Positions 36,378-44,616 of a stretch of 64,000 nt of DNA are shown here, piece by piece. Each line of letters opens with the position of its first letter. Positions within the stretch are counted from its first letter, which is position 1. The notes beneath the pieces were generated by a model. That model searched no databases. It was not told the origin of the DNA and saw only the letters and a list, made by a program, of their open reading frames with translations. A program made the translations under genes and the position numbers. The stretch is from NCBI RefSeq assembly GCF_900117425.1, contig NZ_FPEH01000015.1, positions 496,001 to 560,000 on the forward strand, written 5' to 3'. Source of the stretch: Novosphingobium sp. NDB2Meth1 (GTDB lineage Bacteria > Pseudomonadota > Alphaproteobacteria > Sphingomonadales > Sphingomonadaceae).

Positions 36378-37703
36378 TCAGGGCTTGGCTTCCGGCAGAT
36401 AAGCACCGCCTGGCACCGCCGAAGCCACCGGGCTCTCCGATCCGTCCGCCGCCACCGAACTCACGCCGAAGAACCAGTCATCCCCGCGCACGCCGTCAAG
36501 CCGCAGATGCGTCTGGTCCGTCTCGGCAATCGGCTTCGCGTCCCAGCCGGGCGCATCGGTCCGCCGCTGCCACACGCGGTAACGCTCTGCGCCCGGAACC
36601 GCCGCCCAGTCCACATCGGTAAAGGTCTGCACCGCCGCCGTCACTTTCGCCACCGGCGGCATCGGCGCGGCCGCCATCGCCGCCAGCGCCCGTATGTTCA
36701 GTTTCGTCACCTTCACGAGGTAGGAAAAGTCCATCGCCTCGGGCAGGTCGCCGAACGGCCGCCCGCTTTCGGTGCGCACGTTCTGGTGCTGCCGCTCGTA
36801 GTTCTCGACCGCCACGGTAAAGCGTACCGCCGGATAACCCAGCGCCTGAAACGGCAGATGATCCCCGCCCCGACCCATCCGGTCCGCACGCCAGACCTGT
36901 CGCACCGCCAGCCCGCTGTCGCCCAACCCGGCGAGCCAGCGCGACAAGTTGCGCGAAGGACTATCGTTCTCCCCGCCGATCGACCGCAGCGCATCACGCG
37001 CCCGCTCGCTCGCATCGTCGCGCGGGCCTTCGGAGAACACGCGCACGTGGGTATCATCGACCAGCCCGTCGCTCCCGCGCGAATTGCCGACGATATCGTT
37101 GTTGAGCACGGCCTTCACCGTCCAGCCCTGCGCCTTGGCATACTCGGCCAGCAGCTTGCCGCCATAGAGCCCCTGCTCCTCGCCCGAGAGCACGGCATAG
37201 ACGATCGTCCCGGCAAACTTCTGCTTCGAAAGCACCCGCGCCGCTTCCAGCACCAGCGCGGTGCCCGAACCGTCGTCGTTCGCGCCCGGCGCATCGCCCT
37301 CGGCATCAAGCGGGTCGGAATTGCGGCTGTCGATATGCCCTTGCACGATCACGACTTCGCCCGGCCGCATGGTCCCGCGCTGGATCGCCACGACATCGAC
37401 AAGCCGCGTCGCCACCGGTACGCGGTCTTCATCCTTCACCATGGTTTCGGGCAGTACGATCTCGAGGCAGCCACCGCAGCCTGCGCTCGTCTTGCGAAAC
37501 TCGCCCTCGGCCCACTTCCGCGCCGCGCCGATCCCCCGCTTCGGATCATCCTGCGAGGACAGCGTGTGCCGCGTGCCGAACGCCACGAGCCGCGCGATAT
37601 CAGCCTCAAGTCGGGTCTGGTTGACAGACTCGGCATAGGCGTCCGTTGAAGCGAGCGACATTAACGGCACCAGTAACCACATTCTGCACCGACTGCGCGG
37701 CAT
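36378..37703 (-). CDS. Exported M28-family zinc metallopeptidase
   Basis: A 441-residue precursor (signal peptide ending TDAYAES) with the M28 di-zinc ligands in order: VQGHIDS, GANDDGSG, SGEEQGLYG (catalytic Glu), NNDIVGNS and GGDHLPF. A fibronectin-III-like domain (about 345-430; VDWAAVPGAERYRVWQRR) closes it. M28 enzymes are aminopeptidases or carboxypeptidases; specificity cannot be read here. The frame is open to 37784; several Met candidates exist and none has a clear ribosome site, so the start is uncertain. Confidence 0.85.
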   Translation of the reverse strand: MPRSRCRMWLLVPLMSLASTDAYAESVNQTRLEADIARLVAFGTRHTLSSQDDPKRGIGAARKWAEGEFRKTSAGCGGCLEIVLPETMVKDEDRVPVATRLVDVVAIQRGTMRPGEVVIVQGHIDSRNSDPLDAEGDAPGANDDGSGTALVLEAARVLSKQKFAGTIVYAVLSGEEQGLYGGKLLAEYAKAQGWTVKAVLNNDIVGNSRGSDGLVDDTHVRVFSEGPRDDASERARDALRSIGGENDSPSRNLSRWLAGLGDSGLAVRQVWRADRMGRGGDHLPFQALGYPAVRFTVAVENYERQHQNVRTESGRPFGDLPEAMDFSYLVKVTKLNIRALAAMAAAPMPPVAKVTAAVQTFTDVDWAAVPGAERYRVWQRRTDAPGWDAKPIAETDQTHLRLDGVRGDDWFFGVSSVAADGSESPVASAVPGGAYLPEAKP

Positions 37704-37731
37704 TGAAAAAGTCAATCGTACTATTCCATTC

Positions 37732-37875
37732 TCAATCACCGGACTTTTTGCCCTTATCGCTTGGCGCCGGTGGCCTTGTATCATTCCCAGTCTTTCTACT
37801 GTCCTGACCGAGATCGACCTTGCGAACGTCTTCGTTTAGTGGCTTTCTATGCCCAGTCGTCGGTTCTTTAGCCAT
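37732..37875 (-). CDS. Small hydrophilic protein, 47 residues
   Basis: A short frame in an AT-rich patch. It encodes a lysine-rich, charged, proline-containing peptide (MAKEPTTGHRKPL start, PSDKGKKSGD end) with no hydrophobic stretch, so it is probably disordered and soluble. TAGGA lies at a good distance upstream of its ATG. It is divergent from the three-helix membrane protein with only 11 bases between start codons. Function unknown; it might be non-coding. Confidence 0.5.
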   Translation of the reverse strand: MAKEPTTGHRKPLNEDVRKVDLGQDSRKTGNDTRPPAPSDKGKKSGD

Positions 37876-37886
37876 TAAGGTTTCCT

Positions 37887-38528
37887 ATGAGCACTCAAGA
37901 AAAGCGAGGGTTCTCAGACTTTTCTTCATTCCAACAGTTTCCGGTAGAGGTGTTACGTGAAATCGTACGCGAAGGTGAACTTGAAATGCAAGCGCGACTC
38001 GAGACGGCCAACGCGGCTGATCAACGAGCGTTGACGCTTGTCGGTTTTCAAATCACCGCAGCGACAGCCTTAATCGGCGCGACATATTTTCTCTATTCAC
38101 AGCACCCTGTTGACAAATTGTTTCTATTTCTATGCATCTTTGAAGCTATTTTTCTGATAACTGCTGCGTATTTTGGGATTGATAGCGCGAAGCCTAAACA
38201 ATTTCGATTTCCCGGCAATGATCCGTGGAATTGGAATATTTCGGATTGGCACGAAAAACCTGCTTCATATCAGAATGCGCAAGTAAATTCGGCCCTAGCT
38301 GAACAGTGTTATTGTCTACACACGAGTTTATATCATAACCGTAAATCAATGGAAGAAAACGCCGAATTGACAAAGAAGTCAGTAAAGATAACTTATTGGT
38401 CTGCAGCTATATTTATATCTTTTTCGATAATAATTATTTTTTTAGACTTTTTCCTGCGCCGGCATTTCAAAATAGCAATTAGTAAGCCCGCGCCACCAGA
38501 ATCCGCTCCACTGCCGGTGCCCCGGTGA
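37887..38528 (+). CDS. AT-rich three-helix membrane protein
   Basis: A 213-residue protein with a soluble helical N-terminal part (1-45), membrane helices at about 49-70, 77-98 and 169-191, and a 70-residue loop between the second and third helices (NDPWNW and CYCLHTSLYH). The base composition is much lower in G+C than neighbours. The overall plan (helix, two close membrane helices, conserved-looking loop) resembles SLATT or PycTM-type effectors, but I cannot confirm the family. Its last 16 residues are encoded antisense to the proS 3' end. Confidence 0.7.
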   Translation: MSTQEKRGFSDFSSFQQFPVEVLREIVREGELEMQARLETANAADQRALTLVGFQITAATALIGATYFLYSQHPVDKLFLFLCIFEAIFLITAAYFGIDSAKPKQFRFPGNDPWNWNISDWHEKPASYQNAQVNSALAEQCYCLHTSLYHNRKSMEENAELTKKSVKITYWSAAIFISFSIIIIFLDFFLRRHFKIAISKPAPPESAPLPVPR

Positions 38529-40029
38529 ACGGGCACAGACCCTCCGCCGGCGCTGCGTCCATCGGCGTGTTGCGGATCGTCAACTTGAGCGCCTTCAGTT
38601 GCTCGACCACCTTGTCGAGCGCTTCGCCCGTGGGCCGCGACCAGCACAGCTCCACCCAGCCCGGAAAGGCCTTGTCCTCGGCAAAGAACGCGGCAAGCCC
38701 CGCAAGATCGCTGATCCCCCGCTCGATCTGGGCGTCGCGCCGGTCGCGCGCCTCCTCGAACAGCGCGGTCTGGATCGCTTCCAGTTCGCTGACCGCCGCC
38801 GCGACGAAATCGTCCTGCGCCATGCCGACGAAGTTGGCCTTGCCATCCTCGCGCCACAGCCGGTCGCGGCGCAGCACAGATACCTGCCCGCCCTCGGCAT
38901 CGCGCCCGCCGATCTCGAGGATCAGCGGCACGCCCTTCTTGACCCAGCCCCAGCGTTTCGCCGTCGCCTTGCCCGGCCGCTTGTCGAGCAGCACACGGAC
39001 CTTCTCGTCGAACACCGAAAGCTTCGCCAGCTTCGCGCGGAGCTGCGCGCAGTAGTCCAGCAGCGCGGCATCGCCGTCGTTGTCGCGCAGCATCGGCAGG
39101 ATCACGATCTGCTGCGGCGCGATGCGCGGCGGCGTGCGCAGTCCGTCGTCGTCGCCGTGGGTCATGATCACGCCGCCGATCATGCGCGTCGAGGTACCCC
39201 AGCTCGTCGTGTGGCACAGCGCCTGCTGGCCTTCCTTGTCCTGATAGCGGATGCCCGCCGCGGCCGAGAAGGTCGTGCCCAGATAGTGCGAGGTGCCCGC
39301 CTGCAGCGCCTTGCCGTCCTGCATCATCGCCTCGATCGAGAAGGTCTCGACCGCGCCCGGGAAGCGTTCGTTTTCAGGCTTCGGCCCGGCAACGACCGGC
39401 ATCGCCAGCACGTCTTCGGCAAAACTGCGGTACATTTCCAGCGCGCGCAGCGTTTCTTCCATCGCGCCCGCCTCGTCGGCGTGGGCGGTGTGCCCTTCCT
39501 GCCAGAGAAACTCGCTTGTCCTCAGGAACATGCGTGTGCGCATTTCCCAGCGCACCACGTTGGCCCACTGGTTGGTGAGCAGGGGCAGATCGCGCCACGA
39601 CTGGACCCAGCGTGCCATGGCCGCGCCGATCACGGTCTCCGAGGTCGGCCGCACGATCAGCGGCTCTTCCAGCTTCGCTTCGGGATCGGGCACCAGCCCG
39701 CCCTTGCCATCGCCGATCAGGCGGTGATGCGTGACAACCGCCATTTCCTTGGCAAAGCCTTCGACATGCTCGGCCTCGCGCGTGAAATAGGAAAGCGGGA
39801 TGAACAGCGGGAAGTAGCAGTTCTCGACGCCCGCTTCCTTGATACGGTCGTCCATCAGCTTCTGGATGCGCTCCCAGATGCCGTAGCCCCACGGCTTGAT
39901 CACCATGCAGCCGCGCACGCCCGATTCCTCGGCGAGTTCGGCTTCGGCGATCACCGCCTGATACCACTGGGCGAAATCATCCTGCCGGGTGACGGGCAGG
40001 GCGTGCTTGATCGATGCGTTCTGGCTCAT
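38479..40029 (-). CDS. proS: Prolyl-tRNA synthetase, archaeal/eukaryotic type
   Basis: Charges tRNA-Pro. The 516-residue protein is of the ProS3 class (MVIKPWGYGIWERIQ, CYFPLFIP, RPTSETVIG), not the long bacterial type with an editing insertion. It has the class II core, an anticodon-binding domain (about 290-400) and the ProRS-specific C-terminal domain ending in the conserved Tyr (VARAY). The zinc-type CxxC of that domain is reduced to a single Cys (CPFTGAP). The stop lies at the edge of the AT-rich island. Confidence 0.94.
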   Translation of the reverse strand: MSQNASIKHALPVTRQDDFAQWYQAVIAEAELAEESGVRGCMVIKPWGYGIWERIQKLMDDRIKEAGVENCYFPLFIPLSYFTREAEHVEGFAKEMAVVTHHRLIGDGKGGLVPDPEAKLEEPLIVRPTSETVIGAAMARWVQSWRDLPLLTNQWANVVRWEMRTRMFLRTSEFLWQEGHTAHADEAGAMEETLRALEMYRSFAEDVLAMPVVAGPKPENERFPGAVETFSIEAMMQDGKALQAGTSHYLGTTFSAAAGIRYQDKEGQQALCHTTSWGTSTRMIGGVIMTHGDDDGLRTPPRIAPQQIVILPMLRDNDGDAALLDYCAQLRAKLAKLSVFDEKVRVLLDKRPGKATAKRWGWVKKGVPLILEIGGRDAEGGQVSVLRRDRLWREDGKANFVGMAQDDFVAAAVSELEAIQTALFEEARDRRDAQIERGISDLAGLAAFFAEDKAFPGWVELCWSRPTGEALDKVVEQLKALKLTIRNTPMDAAPAEGLCPFTGAPAVERILVARAY

Positions 40030-40082
40030 GCGCGCGGGTTAGGCGGCAAACGGGATTCGGGCAATCCCGGTTGCGTGACCAA

Positions 40083-40643
40083 TCAGCCGGCGAGCTGGTC
40101 CAGCTTCTTCTGCATGTCGGCCATCTGCTTGCGCAGCGCGGCCAGTTCATCGTCAGCCGGAGCCGCAGCAGCCTTTTCGGCCTCGGCCGCCTGCACCGCA
40201 CCCGGAACGAAAGCTGCTGTCGCAGCCTTGAACAGTTCCATGTTGCGCTGCGCGATCTGGGCCAGCGGATTTGCGCCGATGCTGTCCTCGATCGCCTTCC
40301 TGAGCTTGGCCTGGTTCTCGCGGAAGTGCTCCATCGAGGCTTCGAGATAGCTAGGCAGCAGCGCCTGCATCGAGTTGCCGTACATGGCGATGAGCTGGCG
40401 CAGGAAGTTCGTGGGCAGCATCTGTTCGCCGCTCGCTTCCTCTTCCATGATGATCTGGGTAAGGATCGTGTGCGTCAGGTCCGCACCGGTCTTGGCATCC
40501 AAGACCTTGAATTCAATGTTTTCCTTGACCATCTGGGCGAGGTGGTCAAGCGTGATGTAGCTTGACGTGCGCGTGTTGTAGAGCCGCCGGTTGGCGTACT
40601 TCTTGATGATGACGGTATCGCCGTCCTTCGCTGCGTTTGCCAT
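40083..40643 (-). CDS. phaR: Polyhydroxyalkanoate synthesis regulator PhaR
   Basis: A 186-residue DNA-binding regulator that also binds PHA granules and represses phasin genes. The N terminus IIKKYANRRLYNTRTSSYIT and the following LDHLAQMVKE are the PHB/PHA accumulation regulator domain; a second domain (about 75-125) and an Ala-rich, coiled-coil C terminus follow. No PHA synthase genes are nearby, so it acts at a distance. Confidence 0.92.
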   Translation of the reverse strand: MANAAKDGDTVIIKKYANRRLYNTRTSSYITLDHLAQMVKENIEFKVLDAKTGADLTHTILTQIIMEEEASGEQMLPTNFLRQLIAMYGNSMQALLPSYLEASMEHFRENQAKLRKAIEDSIGANPLAQIAQRNMELFKAATAAFVPGAVQAAEAEKAAAAPADDELAALRKQMADMQKKLDQLAG

Positions 40644-40731
40644 TTTTTTCTGCGCCCTGCTGGGTTTATCAACATCCTATTAGCAGATGCGGTATGTGCA
40701 GCGCAATAAACCTTGGCTAAATAACATTAAT

Positions 40732-41787
40732 TCATATGTTGCGCGAAAAGCGTCGTCCCATCAGCGTGAGCAGCTCATATTGCGAGAGGCCGCTCGTCGC
40801 CGAAGCCTCCGGAAGTGCATACTCGAGCCCCAGCCAGTCGCCTTCTCCGCAGTTTTCTGCGGCAGAGAGGTCGACAATGGTCATGTCCATGGAGACCCGG
40901 CCAAGCACCGGCAGACGCTGGCCCTGCCACAGCACGTGGCCGCGGCCCGACCAGCAGCGCAGGTAGCCGTCCGCGTAACCCACGGAAATTACCCCCACGC
41001 GCATCGCTGCTGGCGCGGTGAAGGTCGCGTTGTAGCCCACCGAGTCGCCTGCCGAAAGCGCGCGCACCTGAATCACCGCCGCTTCGGGATGCGCGACCTG
41101 CGTGATCCGTCCCGCCAGTTCGCCACGCGGCACACCGCCATAGAGCGCCAGCCCCGGGCGGGTCAGATCGAAGTGATACTCCGATCCCAGCGCGATCCCG
41201 GCACTGTTGCACAGGCTGTAGCGCTGTGCTGCCACGCTGCCGGCGACGTCGCGGAAACGCGCAAGCTGCACGGCATTTTGCGCACAATCCTCGTCGGCGC
41301 TCGCCAGATGGCTCATGCATGTGACGAGCTCAAGCTGGCCGACTTCCGGCGCACCGACATCCGTGAGCGGCAGACCCAACCTGTTGATCCCCGTGTCGAC
41401 CATAAGATCACATGGTCCGCCACCGGCGGCCAGCCAGCGCCGTACTTGCGCGAGGGAGTTCAGAACCGGCCTTAAACCCAGCACTCGTGCATAGGCAGCT
41501 TCCGCATCGTTGATCGGCCCATGCAGCACAGATACCTGCTCGGCGGGGACAAACCGCACTGCCTCCGCCGCTTCCTGCCAATGCGCCACAAACCAGTCCC
41601 GGCATCCTGCCGCCGCCAGCACCGGCACTACCGCCGCGACGCCCAGTCCATAGCAATCCGCCTTGATCGCCGCTCCGGTCCGCGCCGCGCCGGACAGCGC
41701 GTCGAGCGCCGCCCAATTGGCTGCCAATGCGGCGCGATCCAGCCGCAACCGCAATGCAGCCGGGTGCGGCAGAGGAATGTCAGGCAT
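40732..41787 (-). CDS. alr: Alanine racemase
   Basis: A PLP enzyme that makes D-alanine for peptidoglycan. The 351-residue protein has the PLP Lys42 in AAIKADCYGLG, DTGINRLG, MSHLAS and the catalytic Tyr252 in SVGYNATF. Its start overlaps the end of the MFS gene by eight bases, so it is translated from the same transcript. A Met one codon earlier (41790) is equally possible. Confidence 0.92.
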   Translation of the reverse strand: MPDIPLPHPAALRLRLDRAALAANWAALDALSGAARTGAAIKADCYGLGVAAVVPVLAAAGCRDWFVAHWQEAAEAVRFVPAEQVSVLHGPINDAEAAYARVLGLRPVLNSLAQVRRWLAAGGGPCDLMVDTGINRLGLPLTDVGAPEVGQLELVTCMSHLASADEDCAQNAVQLARFRDVAGSVAAQRYSLCNSAGIALGSEYHFDLTRPGLALYGGVPRGELAGRITQVAHPEAAVIQVRALSAGDSVGYNATFTAPAAMRVGVISVGYADGYLRCWSGRGHVLWQGQRLPVLGRVSMDMTIVDLSAAENCGEGDWLGLEYALPEASATSGLSQYELLTLMGRRFSRNI

Positions 41788-43405
41788 CATCGTGGGCGAA
41801 GTCCTTCGGCAGACCGCCCTTGAGCCCCCACAGCGCAACCACGAATGCCACCAGCACCACCACCCAGGTGTACCACAGCCCGGCATAGGGATCACCCGTC
41901 TCCGCCACGATCAGCGAGGAGATCAGCGGCAGGAATCCGCCGAGATAGCCAGTGCCGATGTGATAGGGGATCGACATCGAACTGTAGCGGATCCGCGCCG
42001 GGAACATCTCCGAAAGCACCGCCGCCACCGGGCCATAGGTGGCACCGGTCAGCGCCATCAGCACGACCAGCCCGAACACGATAATCGCCGAGCGGCCGAA
42101 GTCCGGCTTCACTTTGGCAAAATCATATCCGGCGCCGGTCAGCTTCGCCTGCAGCACCTTGCCGCGAGCCGCGCTCTTCTCGGCCCAGGGATAGTCTGCC
42201 AGCGAGGCAACATCCGCGCCGATCGTCATGGCCAGCGCCGGGCCTTGCCGCAGCGAATAGCGCACGCCGGAGGCCGAGAGGTCCGCCAGCAGCTTGCCGC
42301 AGTTCGTCGCCTGCTCGGCGGCAAAGGGATTGTAGCTGCAGTCCGGCCCGCTCACCATCACCGGCTCGCGCTTCGCCATGTCGGCAAGTCCGGGATTGGC
42401 TGCATTACCGATCATCCAGAACATCGGGAAGATCAGCACCAGCGTGGCCACATAGCCGAGCACGATCGGCAGCTTGCGCCCCACCTTGTCCGAGATATGT
42501 CCGAACACCACGCTGAACGGCATGCCCAGCACGCAGGCGAGACCCACCAGCAGTTCGGCCGTCATGTCGTCCACCCGCATCGGTCCCTTAAGGAACGAAA
42601 GCCCGGTGAACATCGAGGTGTAGAAGATCACCGTCAGGCCCGAGGCGACGCCGAACAGCGCGATGAACAGCCGCTTCTTGTTGCCGGGATAGGTCAGGCT
42701 CTCGATGAAGGGATTGCCGGCCACTTCGCCGCTTTCCTTCATCGCCTTGAACACGGGGCTTTCCGAAAGCTTGAGCCGCATCCACAGCGACACGGCGAGC
42801 AGCAGCAGGCTGAGCAGAAACGGCACGCGCCATCCCCAAGCTTCCCACGTCTCCTGGCTCATCGCGCCCTTGCACAGCAGCACCACGGCGAGGCTCAGCA
42901 CAAAGCCGCCGACCACGCTCGACTGGATGAAGCTGGTGAAGAACCCGCGCCGCGCCGGGGCCGCATGTTCCGCCACGTAGACCGCGGCGCCGCCATATTC
43001 ACCGCCAAGCGCAAGGCCCTGCAGCACGCGCAACAGGATAACCAGCGCAGGCGCGGCATAGCCGATCTGCGAGGCTGGCGGGATCAGACCTACCCCCGCC
43101 GTCGCGATGCCCATCAAGGTAACGGTGACGAGGAAGGTGTACTTGCGCCCGAGCCGGTCGCCCAGATAGCCGAACAGCACCGCGCCCAGCGGGCGGAAGC
43201 CGAAGCCGACCGCGAAGACCAGCCAGAACAGCAGCATTTCCAGCGTGGCATTGCCGGTGGGAAAGAAGGCCTTGGACAGGATCGCGCCGAGCGTGCCGTA
43301 GATGAAGAAGTCGTACCATTCGAACACGGTGCCGACCGACGAAGCGGCCACCACGAGCCGGATTTCCGCCGCTGTCGGTTCGGGTGCGCCATTCACCTCA
43401 TGCAT
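41780..43405 (-). CDS. MFS transporter, metabolite:H+ symporter type
   Basis: A 541-residue permease of the MHS/ProP-like branch of the major facilitator superfamily: SSVGTVFEWYDFFIYG at the first helix, motif A twice (GDRLGRK at 82-88 and GHISDKVGRK at 302-311) and twelve predicted helices. It is longer than usual because of a soluble insert at about 335-437, between helices 9 and 10, containing Cys356 and Cys369. The substrate is not evident. Co-transcription with alr suggests a link with amino acids but does not prove it. Confidence 0.88.
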   Translation of the reverse strand: MHEVNGAPEPTAAEIRLVVAASSVGTVFEWYDFFIYGTLGAILSKAFFPTGNATLEMLLFWLVFAVGFGFRPLGAVLFGYLGDRLGRKYTFLVTVTLMGIATAGVGLIPPASQIGYAAPALVILLRVLQGLALGGEYGGAAVYVAEHAAPARRGFFTSFIQSSVVGGFVLSLAVVLLCKGAMSQETWEAWGWRVPFLLSLLLLAVSLWMRLKLSESPVFKAMKESGEVAGNPFIESLTYPGNKKRLFIALFGVASGLTVIFYTSMFTGLSFLKGPMRVDDMTAELLVGLACVLGMPFSVVFGHISDKVGRKLPIVLGYVATLVLIFPMFWMIGNAANPGLADMAKREPVMVSGPDCSYNPFAAEQATNCGKLLADLSASGVRYSLRQGPALAMTIGADVASLADYPWAEKSAARGKVLQAKLTGAGYDFAKVKPDFGRSAIIVFGLVVLMALTGATYGPVAAVLSEMFPARIRYSSMSIPYHIGTGYLGGFLPLISSLIVAETGDPYAGLWYTWVVVLVAFVVALWGLKGGLPKDFAHDDA

Positions 43406-43558
43406 GCCCAGTCGTTTCCCATCCCCTTGCCGGCAGACTTTGATCTGTACGGCACAATCCCTCGAAGCGGCGGCTGTAGCGAAGCAAAGCCCGCCGGGAA
43501 AGTGTGCGGGACCAAAGAAATACGCCCCCTATCCTGATTGCGAGAGAGCGGGCGAGGC

Positions 43559-43993
43559 TCACCCCAGCGCGACCAGCGCGGCATCCCATGCCAGCATGAT
43601 CGCATCATGCCGCGCCGGATAGCCCAGCGCCGGCTCGACCTGTTCAATCCCCGGCCAATCCGGCTTGGCGCCCTCACCGGCCAGCCAAGCCGCCAGCGCG
43701 GTGCGCGCCTCCGCTATGCTTCCCTTGCATCGCCCCTTCGCGGCACTGGCAAAGGCATAGGCCGCCGCCTGCCCGATGGCACAAGCATGCGCGCGCAGGC
43801 CGATCCGATCGATCCGGCCTTCATCATCCACCGACAACCCGAGCGACAGCGTACTGCCGCAGCGCCGCGAGCGTGCATCGCCCTTCAGCGGCAGGCTTTC
43901 ATCCCACCCGAAGGAAGCGAGCGCCGTCGCCGCGCCAAGGATTTCCGGCGTGTAGAGCGTGCGGGCCGGAGCCCGCTGGCCGGCGGCGCTCAT
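43559..43993 (-). CDS. NifU/IscU-like Fe-S scaffold protein
   Basis: A 144-residue protein related to the NifU N-terminal domain that assembles iron-sulfur clusters. The cluster-ligand cysteines Cys45 (RRCGSTL) and Cys71 (HACAIGQA) are present. The third ligand position is changed: where IscU has PxRxxC this reads PARHDA, while an extra Cys89 lies earlier in GRCKGS. It might therefore be a specialised or inactive scaffold. The start overlaps the cvpA stop (ATGA). Confidence 0.8.
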   Translation of the reverse strand: MSAAGQRAPARTLYTPEILGAATALASFGWDESLPLKGDARSRRCGSTLSLGLSVDDEGRIDRIGLRAHACAIGQAAAYAFASAAKGRCKGSIAEARTALAAWLAGEGAKPDWPGIEQVEPALGYPARHDAIMLAWDAALVALG

Positions 43994-44604
43994 CGGTCCT
44001 TGCTCAGCCGCCGCTGCATCTCGCGCCGCGCCGCCTTCCGCGCTGCATCGCGCGCCGCCTTCTCCAGCGCGGTTTCCTTGTCCGTTTCGGCCTTCTTCGC
44101 CGCCTTGGCCGCCTCGTCACGGCGCTGGTCGAGCACCGTCATCAGCTCCTCGCTCGCCGCATTGAGGAACGGATAAGTCCGCGCCGCTGTGATCCACGTC
44201 GGCCGCCCGTCCGGCCCCCATACGATGTCATAGCCGAACACCAGCAGCGAAAAGCCGAGGACCATAAGGACAAAGCCCTTGATCGCCCCGAACCCGAAGC
44301 CGAGCACCCGGTCGATCGGCCCGAGCACCGAACTGCGGCTCGCATTGCCCACCGACGATGCGATCATCTTCGCGGTAAAGTAGGGCACGATGGTGAGGAT
44401 GCCGAACGCCAGCACCCCCGCGCCGGTCTCATTCTTCATGTAGGGCGTGAGCCAAAGCGTCAGCGGCTCATGGCCATAGCGCACGGCAAACAGCCCGACG
44501 CACCACGCCAGCAGGGACAGCACTTCCTCGACAAAGCCGCGGAAGAAACCGCCGATCGCGCAGACCGCAACGATCAGGAAAACAACATAATCGAAGCCGG
44601 TCAT
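43990..44604 (-). CDS. cvpA: CvpA family membrane protein
   Basis: A 204-residue inner-membrane protein with four predicted helices, the conserved DYVVFLIVAVCAIGGFFRGF start and the DRVLGFGFGAIKG loop of CvpA, plus a long charged Ala/Lys/Arg tail (about 155-204). CvpA is associated with envelope stress and colicin V production. It lies between radA (12 bases upstream) and the NifU-like gene. Confidence 0.9.
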   Translation of the reverse strand: MTGFDYVVFLIVAVCAIGGFFRGFVEEVLSLLAWCVGLFAVRYGHEPLTLWLTPYMKNETGAGVLAFGILTIVPYFTAKMIASSVGNASRSSVLGPIDRVLGFGFGAIKGFVLMVLGFSLLVFGYDIVWGPDGRPTWITAARTYPFLNAASEELMTVLDQRRDEAAKAAKKAETDKETALEKAARDAARKAARREMQRRLSKDR

Positions 44605-44616
44605 AGGACCCGAAAT

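Noticed and set aside
37700..38528. CBASS or Pycsar defence locus
   Set aside because: Only a possible membrane effector is present; no cyclase, protease or helicase gene lies near, so a named system cannot be claimed.
41663..43537. 624-residue plus-strand frame over the MFS gene
   Set aside because: His/Gln/Arg-rich shadow of the transporter; no ribosome site and no family features.
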